Source: Devosia sp. (GTDB taxonomy: Bacteria > Pseudomonadota > Alphaproteobacteria > Rhizobiales > Devosiaceae). Taken from it: a DNA stretch of 64,000 nt. Below the pieces are notes generated by a model. That model worked only from the letters and a program-made list of their open reading frames with translations. It searched no databases and had not been told where the DNA came from. Of this stretch, positions 40,853 to 49,868 are shown in pieces. The translations under genes and the position numbers were made by a program. Each line of letters starts with the position of its first letter. Positions within the stretch are counted from its first letter, which is position 1. The DNA lies in contig NZ_CP075529.1 of NCBI RefSeq assembly GCF_025809055.1, positions 930,001 to 994,000 of the forward strand, given 5' to 3'.

Positions 40853-42749
40853 CCTGACGTTGCGGCCCATTCGGTCACGATGGGGCATTGCGACGCGCAT
40901 CGCGCTTGCCTTTGCACTGGTTGTCGGTCTCTCCAGCCTCACTTGCCTTGCCGGGCTGCTGCTCTACGAGCGGCTGTCCATTGAAATGCAGCGCATCGCC
41001 CAGCATGAATTGCCGCGACTGTCGGCCGCGACACGGCTTGCGCGGACCGGGGCAGACATCAATGCCAGCGTGGCCCTGCTGTCTCGCGCGGAAACTCTTG
41101 CCGAATTCGAAACGCTTTTTGAGGAAGCCAGGGAGCGGTTTGCCCGGCTTGAAAGTGCGATCAGCAGTTCGTCAGAATGGCGTGACAACGCCTCGCTTCA
41201 TGATCGGCAACACGAGCTCACCGAAAACCTTGAGGCGCTGGAGGTGCTGGCATTGCTGCGGTTCAACCTCGCGGCGCGACAGCGTGAACTGGTTGAAGAA
41301 CTAAGATGGCTCCAGGCAGACCTGATTGTCGAGATTGAACCGCTGATCGACGATGCGCGATTCAATATTGCCCAGGATCTCCAGATTGCAGCGGCTCCCG
41401 ACAGCGTTCTGCGCGAGTCCGCTCGTAGCGAGGCACTGTTGACGACTTTGGCACAGGCCAACCTTTCCGTTGGACTGCTGTCTCGGTTTTCCGAGTTGTC
41501 CAGCCGCTCGGGTGTCAGTGACGCACTGGCATTTCTCGATGACAGCACAGACGATCTGTCACGCAGTATCGAGGTCCTTACGGCCTGGTCAGACAGCATT
41601 ACAGTGAGACAGCTCGCGTCGCGCGTGCTGAGCCTATCGGACCGCGAGAACGGGCTACCTGCCCTCAAGTTTGGTGAACTGGACATTCTGACGGACATCA
41701 CGACCAGTATCGTTTCTGCGCAGGGGGCGGTGGAAGCACTCAATGCGCAAATTGGCCTTGAGGTCAGCGAAAGCGAGGCGGTATCCCGTGCGGCATCAAG
41801 CAGCGTCGAGACGGTACTGATGATTGGCCGCGTTCTGCTGATCACGATCGTCGCCCTGTCGATAGGTGGGGCTTGGGCCGTGGCATATTTTTATGTCTAT
41901 CGGAACATCGTCGCGGGCATCCGGCGGTTGGCCGAAGAGGCGGTCAATGCTTCGCAAGGTCTGCCGGCCAGCACTGAACCACTTCCGCGCAATGGTGAAC
42001 TTGGGGAACTTTCCACCGCTCTTGAGCAACTCCGGCAAACCCGCGATGACCTCATCCAGTCGGCAAAGCTGGCCGCCTTGGGTCAAATGGCAACTGGCAT
42101 TGCCCACGAACTCAACCAGCCCCTGTCAGCCCTGAGATCGCATTCCTTTAACGGCTCTCGCCAGCTCGATCGGGGCAACGTCGCCTCCGCAAAGGTCTCG
42201 CTCGAAAAAATCACTGGGCTGATCGAGCGGATGAGCAATCAGATTTCGCACATTCGGCGATTTGCCCGTCGACCCGAAGACACCCTCGAACGCACGTCCG
42301 TGCGCGCATCGATGACGGAAGCCATAGCGCTTCTTTCGCATCGGCTGGAAACTGAAGGGGTGGTAATTTCGGTCGAACCCGCAAACGCCGATACCTTTGA
42401 TGCGCGCGCCGAACCGGTGCGACTTGAGCAGGTCCTTATCAACCTTCTTGCAAACAGCATGGACTGCATGGCCGGGCGCACCGAACGGCGGATAGACGTT
42501 GAACTACAGAGGGGACCTGGGTCCATTCAGGTTCGGTTGCGTGATACCGGCCCTGGTATTTCGGCCGATGAGCAAGACAAGATATTCGACCCGTTCTTCA
42601 CAACAAAAGCCCCCGGCGCCGGCCTCGGCCTGGGACTGTCGATTTCCTTTAACATAGCGCGCGACTTTGGCGGCAGACTGGTTCTTGAGAGCAGTTCCCC
42701 CTCCGGCAGTGTATTTATACTTGAACTCAAGGACTGGGCCCGTGACTGA
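40824..42749 (+). CDS. Membrane sensor histidine kinase (PgtB/DctB-like)
   Basis: About 641 residues. A membrane helix near residues 21-48, a largely helical periplasmic region of about 280 residues, and a second helix near 332-358 precede the kinase core. The H-box is GIAHELNQPLSALRSH (H near 428), the N-box VLINLLANSMD and the G-boxes RDTGPGIS and GAGLGLGLSIS follow. The periplasmic part lacks PAS or Cache marks and would contact the binding protein encoded just before it. The start is uncertain: GTG at 40824, or a TTG at 40806; both overlap the preceding gene. It overlaps the regulator gene by eight bases. Confidence 0.88.
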   Translation: MLQVTQRPNDLTLRPIRSRWGIATRIALAFALVVGLSSLTCLAGLLLYERLSIEMQRIAQHELPRLSAATRLARTGADINASVALLSRAETLAEFETLFEEARERFARLESAISSSSEWRDNASLHDRQHELTENLEALEVLALLRFNLAARQRELVEELRWLQADLIVEIEPLIDDARFNIAQDLQIAAAPDSVLRESARSEALLTTLAQANLSVGLLSRFSELSSRSGVSDALAFLDDSTDDLSRSIEVLTAWSDSITVRQLASRVLSLSDRENGLPALKFGELDILTDITTSIVSAQGAVEALNAQIGLEVSESEAVSRAASSSVETVLMIGRVLLITIVALSIGGAWAVAYFYVYRNIVAGIRRLAEEAVNASQGLPASTEPLPRNGELGELSTALEQLRQTRDDLIQSAKLAALGQMATGIAHELNQPLSALRSHSFNGSRQLDRGNVASAKVSLEKITGLIERMSNQISHIRRFARRPEDTLERTSVRASMTEAIALLSHRLETEGVVISVEPANADTFDARAEPVRLEQVLINLLANSMDCMAGRTERRIDVELQRGPGSIQVRLRDTGPGISADEQDKIFDPFFTTKAPGAGLGLGLSISFNIARDFGGRLVLESSSPSGSVFILELKDWARD

Positions 42750-44067
42750 CGTAGAAGTCCTGTTTTGCGACGACGATCCAGAGGTCCTTGATGCCCTGAC
42801 CGAGTCGTTTCAGATCGAAGGGCTCCGGGTATTGCCTTTCTCAAGGGCAGATCAGGCACTGTTGGCACTGTCGCCCCAAACCCCGGCAGTCGTCCTTACC
42901 GATGTACGGATGCCAGTAATCGACGGATTGGACCTGCTCACCCGCGTGCAGGCCATTGATACACAGATCCCCGTCCTATTGCTGACGGGCCACGGCGATG
43001 TGCCAATGGCAGTCCAGGCCCTGCGAAATGGCGCCTGGGACTTTTTTGAAAAGCCCGCCGACCCTCTGGTGCTTGTTCAGTCACTCAAGCGGGCGATGGT
43101 GCACCGAGCGGCAATATTGGAGAACAGACGCCTCAAGACTGCCTCGCGGGACATGTATTCGATCGAAGGACGCGTTCTGGGATCTGCACCTGCAACGGCG
43201 AAGCTCAGGGACACACTGGCGCGACTGGCAACGAGCTCCGTCGATGTTCTCCTGTTGGGAGAGACCGGCACCGGCAAAGAGGTGGCCGCCCGGATCCTGC
43301 ATGACTTTAGCGGCGAACGGGACCGCCCTTTCGTCGCGGTAAACTGCGGTGCGCTGGCAGAGAGCATGATCGAATCCGAGCTTTTCGGCCACGAAGCTGG
43401 CGCCTTTACCGGGGCTGGGAAGCAGCGGATTGGCATGGTCGAATACGCCGATGGCGGCACACTGTTCCTGGACGAGATTGAAGCGATGCCGATGGCGGCC
43501 CAGGTCCGGCTGCTCCGCGTGTTGCAGGAGCGGCGCGTGGTCAGGCTCGGCTCAAACCGCGAAGTGCCCGTCAAGCTCCGCGTGGTGACCGCCGCCAAGG
43601 AAGATCTTGTCGAGCGCAGCAGGCGTGGGCTGTTCAGGGAGGATCTCGCCTACCGGCTCGATGTGGCGCGCATCGATATTCCACCTTTGCGCAAAAGGCC
43701 GGGCGACGCCGACTTGCTGTTTGACTACTTCCTCGCCCTCGCCGCCGAACGCGAGGGGCAGCCGCCGCCGGCGGTGTCCCCTGCTCTGAGGCAATTTCTG
43801 TCCACGCACGATTGGCCGGGAAACGTTCGCGAGGTGCGCAATCGGGCGGAACGATACTTCCTTGGCTTGGACGAATTAAGCCCTTCTCATGCTGAGGTGG
43901 ATGACACCACCCTGCAGGGCCACCGGGACCAGGCGGAAGTGGTCGCCATCGCCCAGGCCCTGCGCGCCAACAACTTCAGGGCAGGCCGAACTGCCGATGC
44001 GCTGGGCATTTCCAGAAAGACCCTCTATCTGAAGATGCAAAAATACGGCCTCCGCGACCTCGGCTAG
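42742..44067 (+). CDS. Sigma-54-dependent response regulator (PgtA/DctD/NtrC type)
   Basis: A 441-residue activator. Receiver domain: acidic pocket CDDD at 9-12, phospho-acceptor D54 in LTDVRMP, K104 in FFEKPAD. AAA+ domain: Walker A GETGTGKE (173-180), sigma-54 contact loop GAFTGA (220-225), Walker B LFLDEI. A Fis-type helix-turn-helix ends the protein (ADALGISRKTLYLKMQKYGL). All elements for sigma-54 activation are intact. The GTG at 42742 gives a normal receiver start; an upstream frame from 42667 is inside the kinase gene. Likely target: the -24/-12 promoter at 35226 through the inverted repeat at 35078. Confidence 0.93.
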   Translation: MTDVEVLFCDDDPEVLDALTESFQIEGLRVLPFSRADQALLALSPQTPAVVLTDVRMPVIDGLDLLTRVQAIDTQIPVLLLTGHGDVPMAVQALRNGAWDFFEKPADPLVLVQSLKRAMVHRAAILENRRLKTASRDMYSIEGRVLGSAPATAKLRDTLARLATSSVDVLLLGETGTGKEVAARILHDFSGERDRPFVAVNCGALAESMIESELFGHEAGAFTGAGKQRIGMVEYADGGTLFLDEIEAMPMAAQVRLLRVLQERRVVRLGSNREVPVKLRVVTAAKEDLVERSRRGLFREDLAYRLDVARIDIPPLRKRPGDADLLFDYFLALAAEREGQPPPAVSPALRQFLSTHDWPGNVREVRNRAERYFLGLDELSPSHAEVDDTTLQGHRDQAEVVAIAQALRANNFRAGRTADALGISRKTLYLKMQKYGLRDLG

Positions 44068-44115
44068 GTTTTGGCACCGCTTGCGAAGCGCCGGCAAAAA
44101 AGCTACCGCTCGGCC

Positions 44116-44871
44116 ATGAGCCGCAACAAGTTCCCGCCCAAACCGAAATACGATCCCGACACCGGGCCGGTCTATCTATATGGCCTGCACACGGTGCGCT
44201 CGGCGCTCGACAACCCGTCCCGGGTCAAGAAAATCCTGCTGGCGACGCCAAACGGACTCAATCGCCTCAAGGAAGGCGGAGAGATCGGCAAGGTCAAGGT
44301 GACCGAAACCACGCCGAAGGAACTGGACCGGCTGCTGGGCGGCGAGGCTGTGCATCAGGGCGTGGCGCTTGAAGTCGACCCCGTGAGCCGCTTCGGTCTC
44401 GATGATATCCACGAGCCACGCCTGGTGGTGGTCCTCGACCAGCTGACTGACCCACATAATGTCGGCGCCATCCTGCGCACCGCCTGTGCCTTTGGTGCCA
44501 ATGCCGTCATCACCACCGCCCGGCACTCGCCCCGCGAAACCGGGGTCATGGCCAAGGCAGCGTCGGGCGCACTCGATCTCGTACCGATGATCGAGGTGCG
44601 CAATCTGGGAGATGCACTCGAAAAACTCAAACAGCGCGGCATGTTGGTCCTGGGCTTTGATTCAGAAGCTGAAGAACAGTTGAAACCCCGCGGGGGCGGC
44701 AAGCCGCTGGCCATCGTGCTGGGCGCCGAGGGCAAAGGCCTGCGCCAGCGCACCCGCGAACTCTGCGACGAGATGGTGCGCCTCGACATGCCTGGCCCCA
44801 TCAAGTCGCTCAACGTCTCCAACGCTGCGGCGATTGCTCTCTTCGCGGCGACGGCCGGAGAAAAGCCGTGA
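44116..44871 (+). CDS. rlmB: TrmH-family 23S rRNA 2'-O-methyltransferase (RlmB)
   Basis: A 251-residue SPOUT methyltransferase that modifies the ribose of G2251 in 23S rRNA (E. coli numbering). The N-terminal substrate domain contains VYLYGLHTVRSALDNP; knot motifs are LDQLTDPHNVGAILRTACAFG, IVLGAEGKGLRQ and IKSLNVSNAAAIALF, all conserved. The ATG at 44116 fits the family; the frame's earlier start at 44071 is unsupported. It follows the regulator gene by 48 bases and overlaps the next gene by four. Confidence 0.92.
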   Translation: MSRNKFPPKPKYDPDTGPVYLYGLHTVRSALDNPSRVKKILLATPNGLNRLKEGGEIGKVKVTETTPKELDRLLGGEAVHQGVALEVDPVSRFGLDDIHEPRLVVVLDQLTDPHNVGAILRTACAFGANAVITTARHSPRETGVMAKAASGALDLVPMIEVRNLGDALEKLKQRGMLVLGFDSEAEEQLKPRGGGKPLAIVLGAEGKGLRQRTRELCDEMVRLDMPGPIKSLNVSNAAAIALFAATAGEKP

Positions 44872-45257
44872 GCGCGTTCGAACCCTTTGCCATGGCACTG
44901 CGATTGAGCGGCGTTATGCTCTCCCAGAAAGATCTCGAGGTCGCCACGCGCCAACTGGTCGTGCGCTATGAGACCGAGGACGCCGAGGGTAGTTTTTACG
45001 CGCAGATCGAAGTGCCCGTGAACAATCCGGTGCGGGCCATTCTTGATCTTGCCGACCGCTCGGGAGCCACTATCGCCGCCATGCTCGAGGATCGGCGCAT
45101 CGGCAGGGCCGTGCTCGACATCGCCTTCGACTACCCACCGGATGGCGAGGCCATGTCCGCCCGGCTGCCGGCCCACGCCGCCGCGGCAATTGCCGGCCAT
45201 GGCATCGACCTCGAAATCTCGGTCTATCTGGTCGATGTCGAGGACGACGAAGGCTGA
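44868..45257 (+). CDS. Hypothetical protein coupled to rlmB
   Basis: A 129-residue acidic protein, not recognised. It starts with GTG overlapping the rlmB stop (GTGA), so it is translated with rlmB. No signal peptide or membrane helix. The middle NNPVRAILDLADRSGATIAAML is helical; both ends are strand-rich and acidic. Codon use is that of neighbours, so it should be a real gene of unknown role. Confidence 0.65.
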   Translation: MSAFEPFAMALRLSGVMLSQKDLEVATRQLVVRYETEDAEGSFYAQIEVPVNNPVRAILDLADRSGATIAAMLEDRRIGRAVLDIAFDYPPDGEAMSARLPAHAAAAIAGHGIDLEISVYLVDVEDDEG

Positions 45258-45348
45258 CGCCCTTCGAAATAAACCATTAAGCCAATCTGGCTTGGACGGC
45301 AGGCCACCCAATGCGTTAAGACTTCGCTAACCATTGAGCGAGGCCGAA

Positions 45349-45573
45349 ATGCGCGTACCCAATGCCGGACAGCCCCTTTTCGAACGTCGAATCGTGCGTG
45401 AGGGCAAGGCCTTGGCCGAACGGATGCTGGCAGGCTACGACGTGACGGCCAACGGCACATTTGTCAGGTCCGGCAGCTCCAATCGACCTTCCATTGCCGC
45501 TTTGATGGACATGCTGCTTCCCGCCCTGCCCCGGCATAAGCTTTCCGCAAGCCACGTCCGCATCTGGAAATAG
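45349..45573 (+). CDS. Small hypothetical protein (74 residues)
   Basis: Starts MRVPNAGQPLFERR at an ATG with GAGCGAGG upstream (a TTG at 45334 is also in frame). Basic N-terminal half, no known motif. It runs convergently against the deacetylase gene, ending six bases before that gene's stop. Plausible but unverified. Confidence 0.45.
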   Translation: MRVPNAGQPLFERRIVREGKALAERMLAGYDVTANGTFVRSGSSNRPSIAALMDMLLPALPRHKLSASHVRIWK

Positions 45574-45579
45574 TGGCTC

Positions 45580-46464
45580 TCAGTAGCCGCCGCGCAGGGC
45601 GTCAAGTTCGGCCGTAATGATGCTGCGGGCAAAGACCCCGCCATTCTTGGGCGCCAGCGTCACCACTGAATAGCCTCGCGCCGAGAGTTCCGCCAGGAAA
45701 TCGGGCAGCATGTCGACTGTGCGCTGGTGGATGTCATGGAACAGCACGATGCCGCTACCGCGGGCGTCCAGCCGTTCCAGCGTGCGCTCGGCCACTGCCT
45801 GGGCGCTGTCGCTATAGTAGTCCTTGCTGTCGATATCGACGTCGAGCACCACAAGGTCCCCCTGCAGCAGGGTCGTGCGCAGATACCCGGTCTGCGACAG
45901 GTAGGGAAAGCGGAAGAAGGGCGACATGGCCTCGCCGCTGCCCGCCAGCGCCGCCGAAACAGCGGCCTCGCCCTTGGCAATTTCCTCAAGCGCCGCCTGC
46001 CTGTCGAGGGTCCCCAAATCGACATGACTATAGGTATGGCTGCCCACAGTGTGCCCACGCTGGGCAACCTGCTGGGCCAGCGCAGGATTGGCGCGCGCCG
46101 CCGATCCCAGCATCAGGAAAGTTGCCTTGACGCCATAGCGGTCGAGCGTATCGAGAATTGCCGGGGTCTTGCCGGCCCGCGGGCCGTCGTCGAATGTGAG
46201 GATCACCTCGCCCGGCCGCAGCACGATATCGGCGGTGCTGGCCACGGCCAGAGTGCGCCCGGCCAGGCTCGAATGGCCGAATAACCGGTTGGGCATTTTC
46301 TGCGCCATAGTCGGCTGAGCCTGTCGTTGCATGCTGCCGGTCACCAAACTGTCGGTCGGACCGGCATGGTCCGTCGGAGAAACCGGCTTTGCACAACCGC
46401 CCATCAGGCATGCCAAAAGACCGGCAACAACCAGACCTCGAACCAACCGCACTTGCACACCCAC
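45580..46464 (-). CDS. Polysaccharide deacetylase (NodB domain) lipoprotein
   Basis: A 294-residue carbohydrate esterase family 4 protein. A signal peptide with lipobox-like LMGGC (C24) suggests anchoring to a membrane; methionine at -3 is unusual, so lipidation is likely but not certain. Catalytic motif 1 TFDDGP (D92, D93) and motif 2 HTVGSHTYSH (H143, H147) bind the metal, and FRFPY and LFHDIH are the later motifs. It would remove acetyl groups from peptidoglycan or another envelope N-acetyl sugar. Promoter region short; unlinked to neighbours. Confidence 0.88.
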   Translation of the reverse strand: MGVQVRLVRGLVVAGLLACLMGGCAKPVSPTDHAGPTDSLVTGSMQRQAQPTMAQKMPNRLFGHSSLAGRTLAVASTADIVLRPGEVILTFDDGPRAGKTPAILDTLDRYGVKATFLMLGSAARANPALAQQVAQRGHTVGSHTYSHVDLGTLDRQAALEEIAKGEAAVSAALAGSGEAMSPFFRFPYLSQTGYLRTTLLQGDLVVLDVDIDSKDYYSDSAQAVAERTLERLDARGSGIVLFHDIHQRTVDMLPDFLAELSARGYSVVTLAPKNGGVFARSIITAELDALRGGY

Positions 46465-46532
46465 AACACAACATTACGTGGGCCCAACAATTTGCGATTA
46501 TGGTTAATATTCCCCTCGCGAAATCTTAAGAA

Positions 46533-47015
46533 CTACTTACCCGCCAAGGATTTGGCTCGTCTACCCAGCGCATCGAGGGCACCGAGAAAGGCCGATCGGT
46601 CTGCGGGTCGAAAGCCAGGATTGTGCCCGGCAATTTCTCCGGTTTCGCGTAGATGCTGCTTGAGGTCGCGCATGGCCAGCGCCATGCCGATGGACGCCGG
46701 CGTGAACGGTTTTCCGGTGAAACCGAGAACGTGGCACCCCTTGTCGATCGCCCGACTGGCCAGAGGAATATCCGCGGTCAGGACGATGTCGTTGCTCCGC
46801 GCCTGCTCGACGATCCAGTCATCCGCCGCATCCGCCCCCGCCGGCACGACCACCACGCGCACCATCGGGTCACGCGACGGCCGGATGCCGCCATTGCTGA
46901 CAAAGGTGACCACCAGACCCAGCCGCTCTGCCACCCGGCGCGCTTCGTCCTTGACCGGACAGGCGTCGGCATCGACGAAAATGATAGGTTCTATCATGCC
47001 AGAGTCGTCAGCCAC
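46533..47015 (-). CDS. YaiI/YqxD family (UPF0178) protein
   Basis: A 160-residue member of the UPF0178 group with PIN-like fold; function unproven. The conserved FVDADACPVKDEARRVAER near residue 14 and DIVLTADIPLASRAI and TPASIGMALAMRDL are typical. The GTG at 47015 has a GAGGGCGG stretch before it; an internal ATG at 46997 has none. Confidence 0.85.
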   Translation of the reverse strand: MADDSGMIEPIIFVDADACPVKDEARRVAERLGLVVTFVSNGGIRPSRDPMVRVVVVPAGADAADDWIVEQARSNDIVLTADIPLASRAIDKGCHVLGFTGKPFTPASIGMALAMRDLKQHLRETGEIAGHNPGFRPADRSAFLGALDALGRRAKSLAGK

Positions 47016-47088
47016 GGCCGCCCTCGTCCTTCAACAAACGTGGAACAAGGCCCCCCGACCAAAAGTAGCGTATCGGCAGTCTCAAAGG

Positions 47089-47111
47089 CCTCATGGTGAG
47101 CCTGTCGAACC
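47089..47111. repeat. Dispersed intergenic repeat fragment
   Basis: CCTCATGGTGAGCCTGTCGA and the next three bases belong to a palindromic-half element often dispersed in alphaproteobacterial intergenic DNA (from general experience, not a search). Only one copy is in this window. Confidence 0.35.
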
Positions 47112-47132
47112 AGGAGGTCGCAGCCACATGCC

Positions 47133-48260
47133 TCAGTAAACAACCACGCTGCGAATGCTCTCGCCGGCATGCATCATCTCGAATCCTTTGTTGATGTCTT
47201 CAAGACGCAGGGTATGGGTAATCATCGGATCGATCTCGATCTTGCCGTCGAGATACCAGTCCACGATCTTGGGTACGTCGGTCCGCCCTTTGGCGCCGCC
47301 AAAGGCGGTACCCATCCACGTGCGCCCGGTGACCAGCTGGAACGGCCGGGTTGAAATCTCCTGCCCCGCGCCGGCCACGCCGATGACCACGGACTTGCCC
47401 CAGCCACGATGCGCGCTTTCCAGCGCCTGGCGCATAACCTTGGTGTTACCGGTGCAGTCGAACGTATAGTCCGCGCCCCCGATAAGATCGCCACGGCGCT
47501 TGGTCAGATTGACGAGGTAGGGGACGATATCCTCGCCGATTTCGCTCGGATTGACGAAATGGGTCATGCCGAAGCGTTCGCCCCATTCCTTTTTGCCATT
47601 GTTGAGATCGACGCCGATGATCATGTCGGCCCCGGCGAGCCGCAGGCCCTGGATGACATTGAGACCGATGCCGCCGAGCCCGAACACCACCGCCGTCGCG
47701 CCGATTTCCACCTTCGCCGTATTGATCACGGCGCCGATACCTGTGGTCACGCCGCAGCCGACATAGCAGACCTTGTCGAAGGCCGCGGCAGCGTCGATCT
47801 TGGCCACGGCGATTTCCGGCATCACCGTGTAGTTGGAGAAGGTCGAGCAGCCCATGTAGTGAAAGATCGGCTTGCCCTCGAAGGAAAAGCGCGAGGTGCC
47901 ATCCGGCATCAGCCCCTGCCCCTGCGTGGCGCGGATGGCTGTGCACAGATTGGTCTTGCCCGAACGGCAGGAATAGCATTCGCGACATTCGGGCGTGTAG
48001 AGCGGGATCACGTGATCGCCCTTTTTCACCGACGTCACTCCGGCGCCAACGTCGACCACCACTCCTGCCCCTTCATGGCCGAGGATCGACGGAAACAGGC
48101 CCTCGGGATCGGCTCCGGACAAGGTGAAATCATCGGTATGGCAGAGACCGGTCGCCTTGATCTCGATCAGCACTTCACCGGCCTTTGGCCCCTCGAGGTC
48201 AACATCGACGATTTTGAGCGGTTTTCCGGCGGCGAAGGCTACGGCGGCGCGGGTCTTCAT
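47133..48260 (-). CDS. frmA: S-(hydroxymethyl)glutathione dehydrogenase / class III alcohol dehydrogenase
   Basis: A 375-residue zinc dehydrogenase that oxidises the formaldehyde-glutathione adduct and reduces S-nitrosoglutathione. Catalytic zinc: C in GLCHTDDFT, GHEGAGVV, and CYVGCGVTTG; structural zinc: CRECYSCRSGKTNLC; cofactor site: FGLGGIGLNVIQG. The ATG at 48260 fits the family start MKTRAAVAFAAGKPL, with a GAGAATCC-type site before it. It stands alone; no frmR or S-formylglutathione hydrolase gene is adjacent. Confidence 0.95.
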   Translation of the reverse strand: MKTRAAVAFAAGKPLKIVDVDLEGPKAGEVLIEIKATGLCHTDDFTLSGADPEGLFPSILGHEGAGVVVDVGAGVTSVKKGDHVIPLYTPECRECYSCRSGKTNLCTAIRATQGQGLMPDGTSRFSFEGKPIFHYMGCSTFSNYTVMPEIAVAKIDAAAAFDKVCYVGCGVTTGIGAVINTAKVEIGATAVVFGLGGIGLNVIQGLRLAGADMIIGVDLNNGKKEWGERFGMTHFVNPSEIGEDIVPYLVNLTKRRGDLIGGADYTFDCTGNTKVMRQALESAHRGWGKSVVIGVAGAGQEISTRPFQLVTGRTWMGTAFGGAKGRTDVPKIVDWYLDGKIEIDPMITHTLRLEDINKGFEMMHAGESIRSVVVY

Positions 48261-48318
48261 GGGATTCTCCTGATCGTTTTGCCAAGGGTGGCATGGCCGC
48301 CCGGTGGCAATCAACTCA

Positions 48319-49026
48319 TCAGGCGCCGCCCAGGCTCAGAATGACGTTCACCGCCGATGCCAGAATGATGGTGTTGAACAGATGCGAGAACACCAGATGC
48401 CCTGTCACCAGCCGGCGCATCTTGCGGCTTTCCACTTTGGTGTCGGAGGTTGCCACCGACGTACCGACCGTGAACGAGAAATAGAGGAAATCGTAGCCGT
48501 CCGGCTCGTCCCGTCCCGCAAACCCGAGGCCGCCATCAATGTCCGGACCATCGGATGTCTCGTAATATTCGTAGGCGTAATGCAGCGCGCCCATGGCATG
48601 GACCGTGAACCAGCCGAGCACGACGGCGCCCACGCCCACGGCAACCTCCCAAGGGTCTGGATTGCCGCCGCCCAGTGCAAGGAAAAGCGACACGACCGAC
48701 GCCAGAATGACGATGAAGACGATGAGGAAAATTCCCGCAACCGGCGTATCCTCTTCCCCGGCATGGTCTCGGAGATAATCGGCGGTCAGCAGCGGCATTT
48801 TGATGCCGGTCAGCGCCAGAAAGGCCACGAACAGTCCGCTCGCTCCGAGCCCGATCGCAAATTCGGGCACAACCAGCAAAGCGATGACCGCCACGATCAC
48901 GCCGACCACCAGCCCGCCATAGAATGGCGCAAGGCGCGGCATGATTCGCTGTGTCATGACCCCGTGCCGGCGCGCACCGGTTGCCGTCTTCTCGGGCCCT
49001 GCCCCGCCTCGGCTTGATCGAGCCAT
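48319..49026 (-). CDS. DUF1345 membrane protein
   Basis: A 235-residue integral membrane protein with about five hydrophobic segments. The family signature DFLYFSFTVGTSVATSDTKV, which resembles a potassium-channel filter loop by eye, is near residue 175, and LVFSHLFNTIILA closes the protein. Function is not established. The ATG at 49026 has an A/G-rich site; an internal ATG 23 codons later is possible. Confidence 0.82.
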   Translation of the reverse strand: MARSSRGGAGPEKTATGARRHGVMTQRIMPRLAPFYGGLVVGVIVAVIALLVVPEFAIGLGASGLFVAFLALTGIKMPLLTADYLRDHAGEEDTPVAGIFLIVFIVILASVVSLFLALGGGNPDPWEVAVGVGAVVLGWFTVHAMGALHYAYEYYETSDGPDIDGGLGFAGRDEPDGYDFLYFSFTVGTSVATSDTKVESRKMRRLVTGHLVFSHLFNTIILASAVNVILSLGGA

Positions 49027-49074
49027 GTTCCGTCCACCCGTCCGGTTCGTTTGACCGTTGAGGTGTAACGCCGA

Positions 49075-49857
49075 TCAGTCGCGGATGGCTCCCGGACCGG
49101 GTGTTGCACCCGGCGGGACCTTGCCCATGATGATCATGCCGAGCACCTCGTCTTTGGTTACATCGGACGTCTTGGCCTCACCCACGACCTGGCCGTTCTT
49201 CATGACGACAACCCGATCCGCGAGATCGAACACGTCGTGAATGTCGTGGCTGATGAGGAATATCCCGATACCGTCCGACTTGAGCTGCTTGATGAGTTCG
49301 CCCACCTGTGCCGTTTCCTGCGGTCCAAGCGCGGCCGTCGGCTCGTCCATGATGAGAATGCGGGCGTTGAACAGGATGGCGCGGGCAATGGCGACCGATT
49401 GCCGTTGCCCGCCGGACAGCGCCTTCACCGGCTCCTTGAAGCGCCGAAAATTCGGGTTGAGCCGCCCCATCACTTCCCGCGCCTTGGACTCCATGGCGGC
49501 GTCATCGAGCGTACCGATGGCCGTGGTCATCTCCCGGCCAAGGAACAGGTTGGCAGCCGCATCGACATTGTCGGCAACCGCAAGCTGCTGGTAGATGGTC
49601 TCGATCCCGTAGGCCTTGGCATCGCGCGGATTGTTGATCGTCGCCGCCTCGCCATTGATGCGGATGTCGCCCGCATCCCGCTTATAGGCGCCAGACAACA
49701 CCTTGATCAGCGTCGACTTTCCGGCGCCGTTATGTCCCAGAAGGCCGACCACCTCCCCGCGATGCAGGTTGATGGAAGCCTGGTCGACGGCGCGAATGCC
49801 GCCGAAGGCGATGGAGATATCGGTCATCTCGACCAGGGGTGCGCTGGTATCCAGCAT
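49075..49857 (-). CDS. xylG: Xylose-type ABC transporter ATPase (single domain)
   Basis: A 260-residue ATPase: Walker A GHNGAGKST, signature LSGGQRQS, Walker B ILIMDEPTAALG, switch histidine in LISHD. Like the ATPase at 3048 it has one domain rather than the two of enteric XylG. The ATG at 49857 has TAGGAGTT upstream. It is the last gene of the operon xylF-xylH-xylG. Confidence 0.88.
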   Translation of the reverse strand: MLDTSAPLVEMTDISIAFGGIRAVDQASINLHRGEVVGLLGHNGAGKSTLIKVLSGAYKRDAGDIRINGEAATINNPRDAKAYGIETIYQQLAVADNVDAAANLFLGREMTTAIGTLDDAAMESKAREVMGRLNPNFRRFKEPVKALSGGQRQSVAIARAILFNARILIMDEPTAALGPQETAQVGELIKQLKSDGIGIFLISHDIHDVFDLADRVVVMKNGQVVGEAKTSDVTKDEVLGMIIMGKVPPGATPGPGAIRD

Positions 49858-49868
49858 GAACGGAACTC

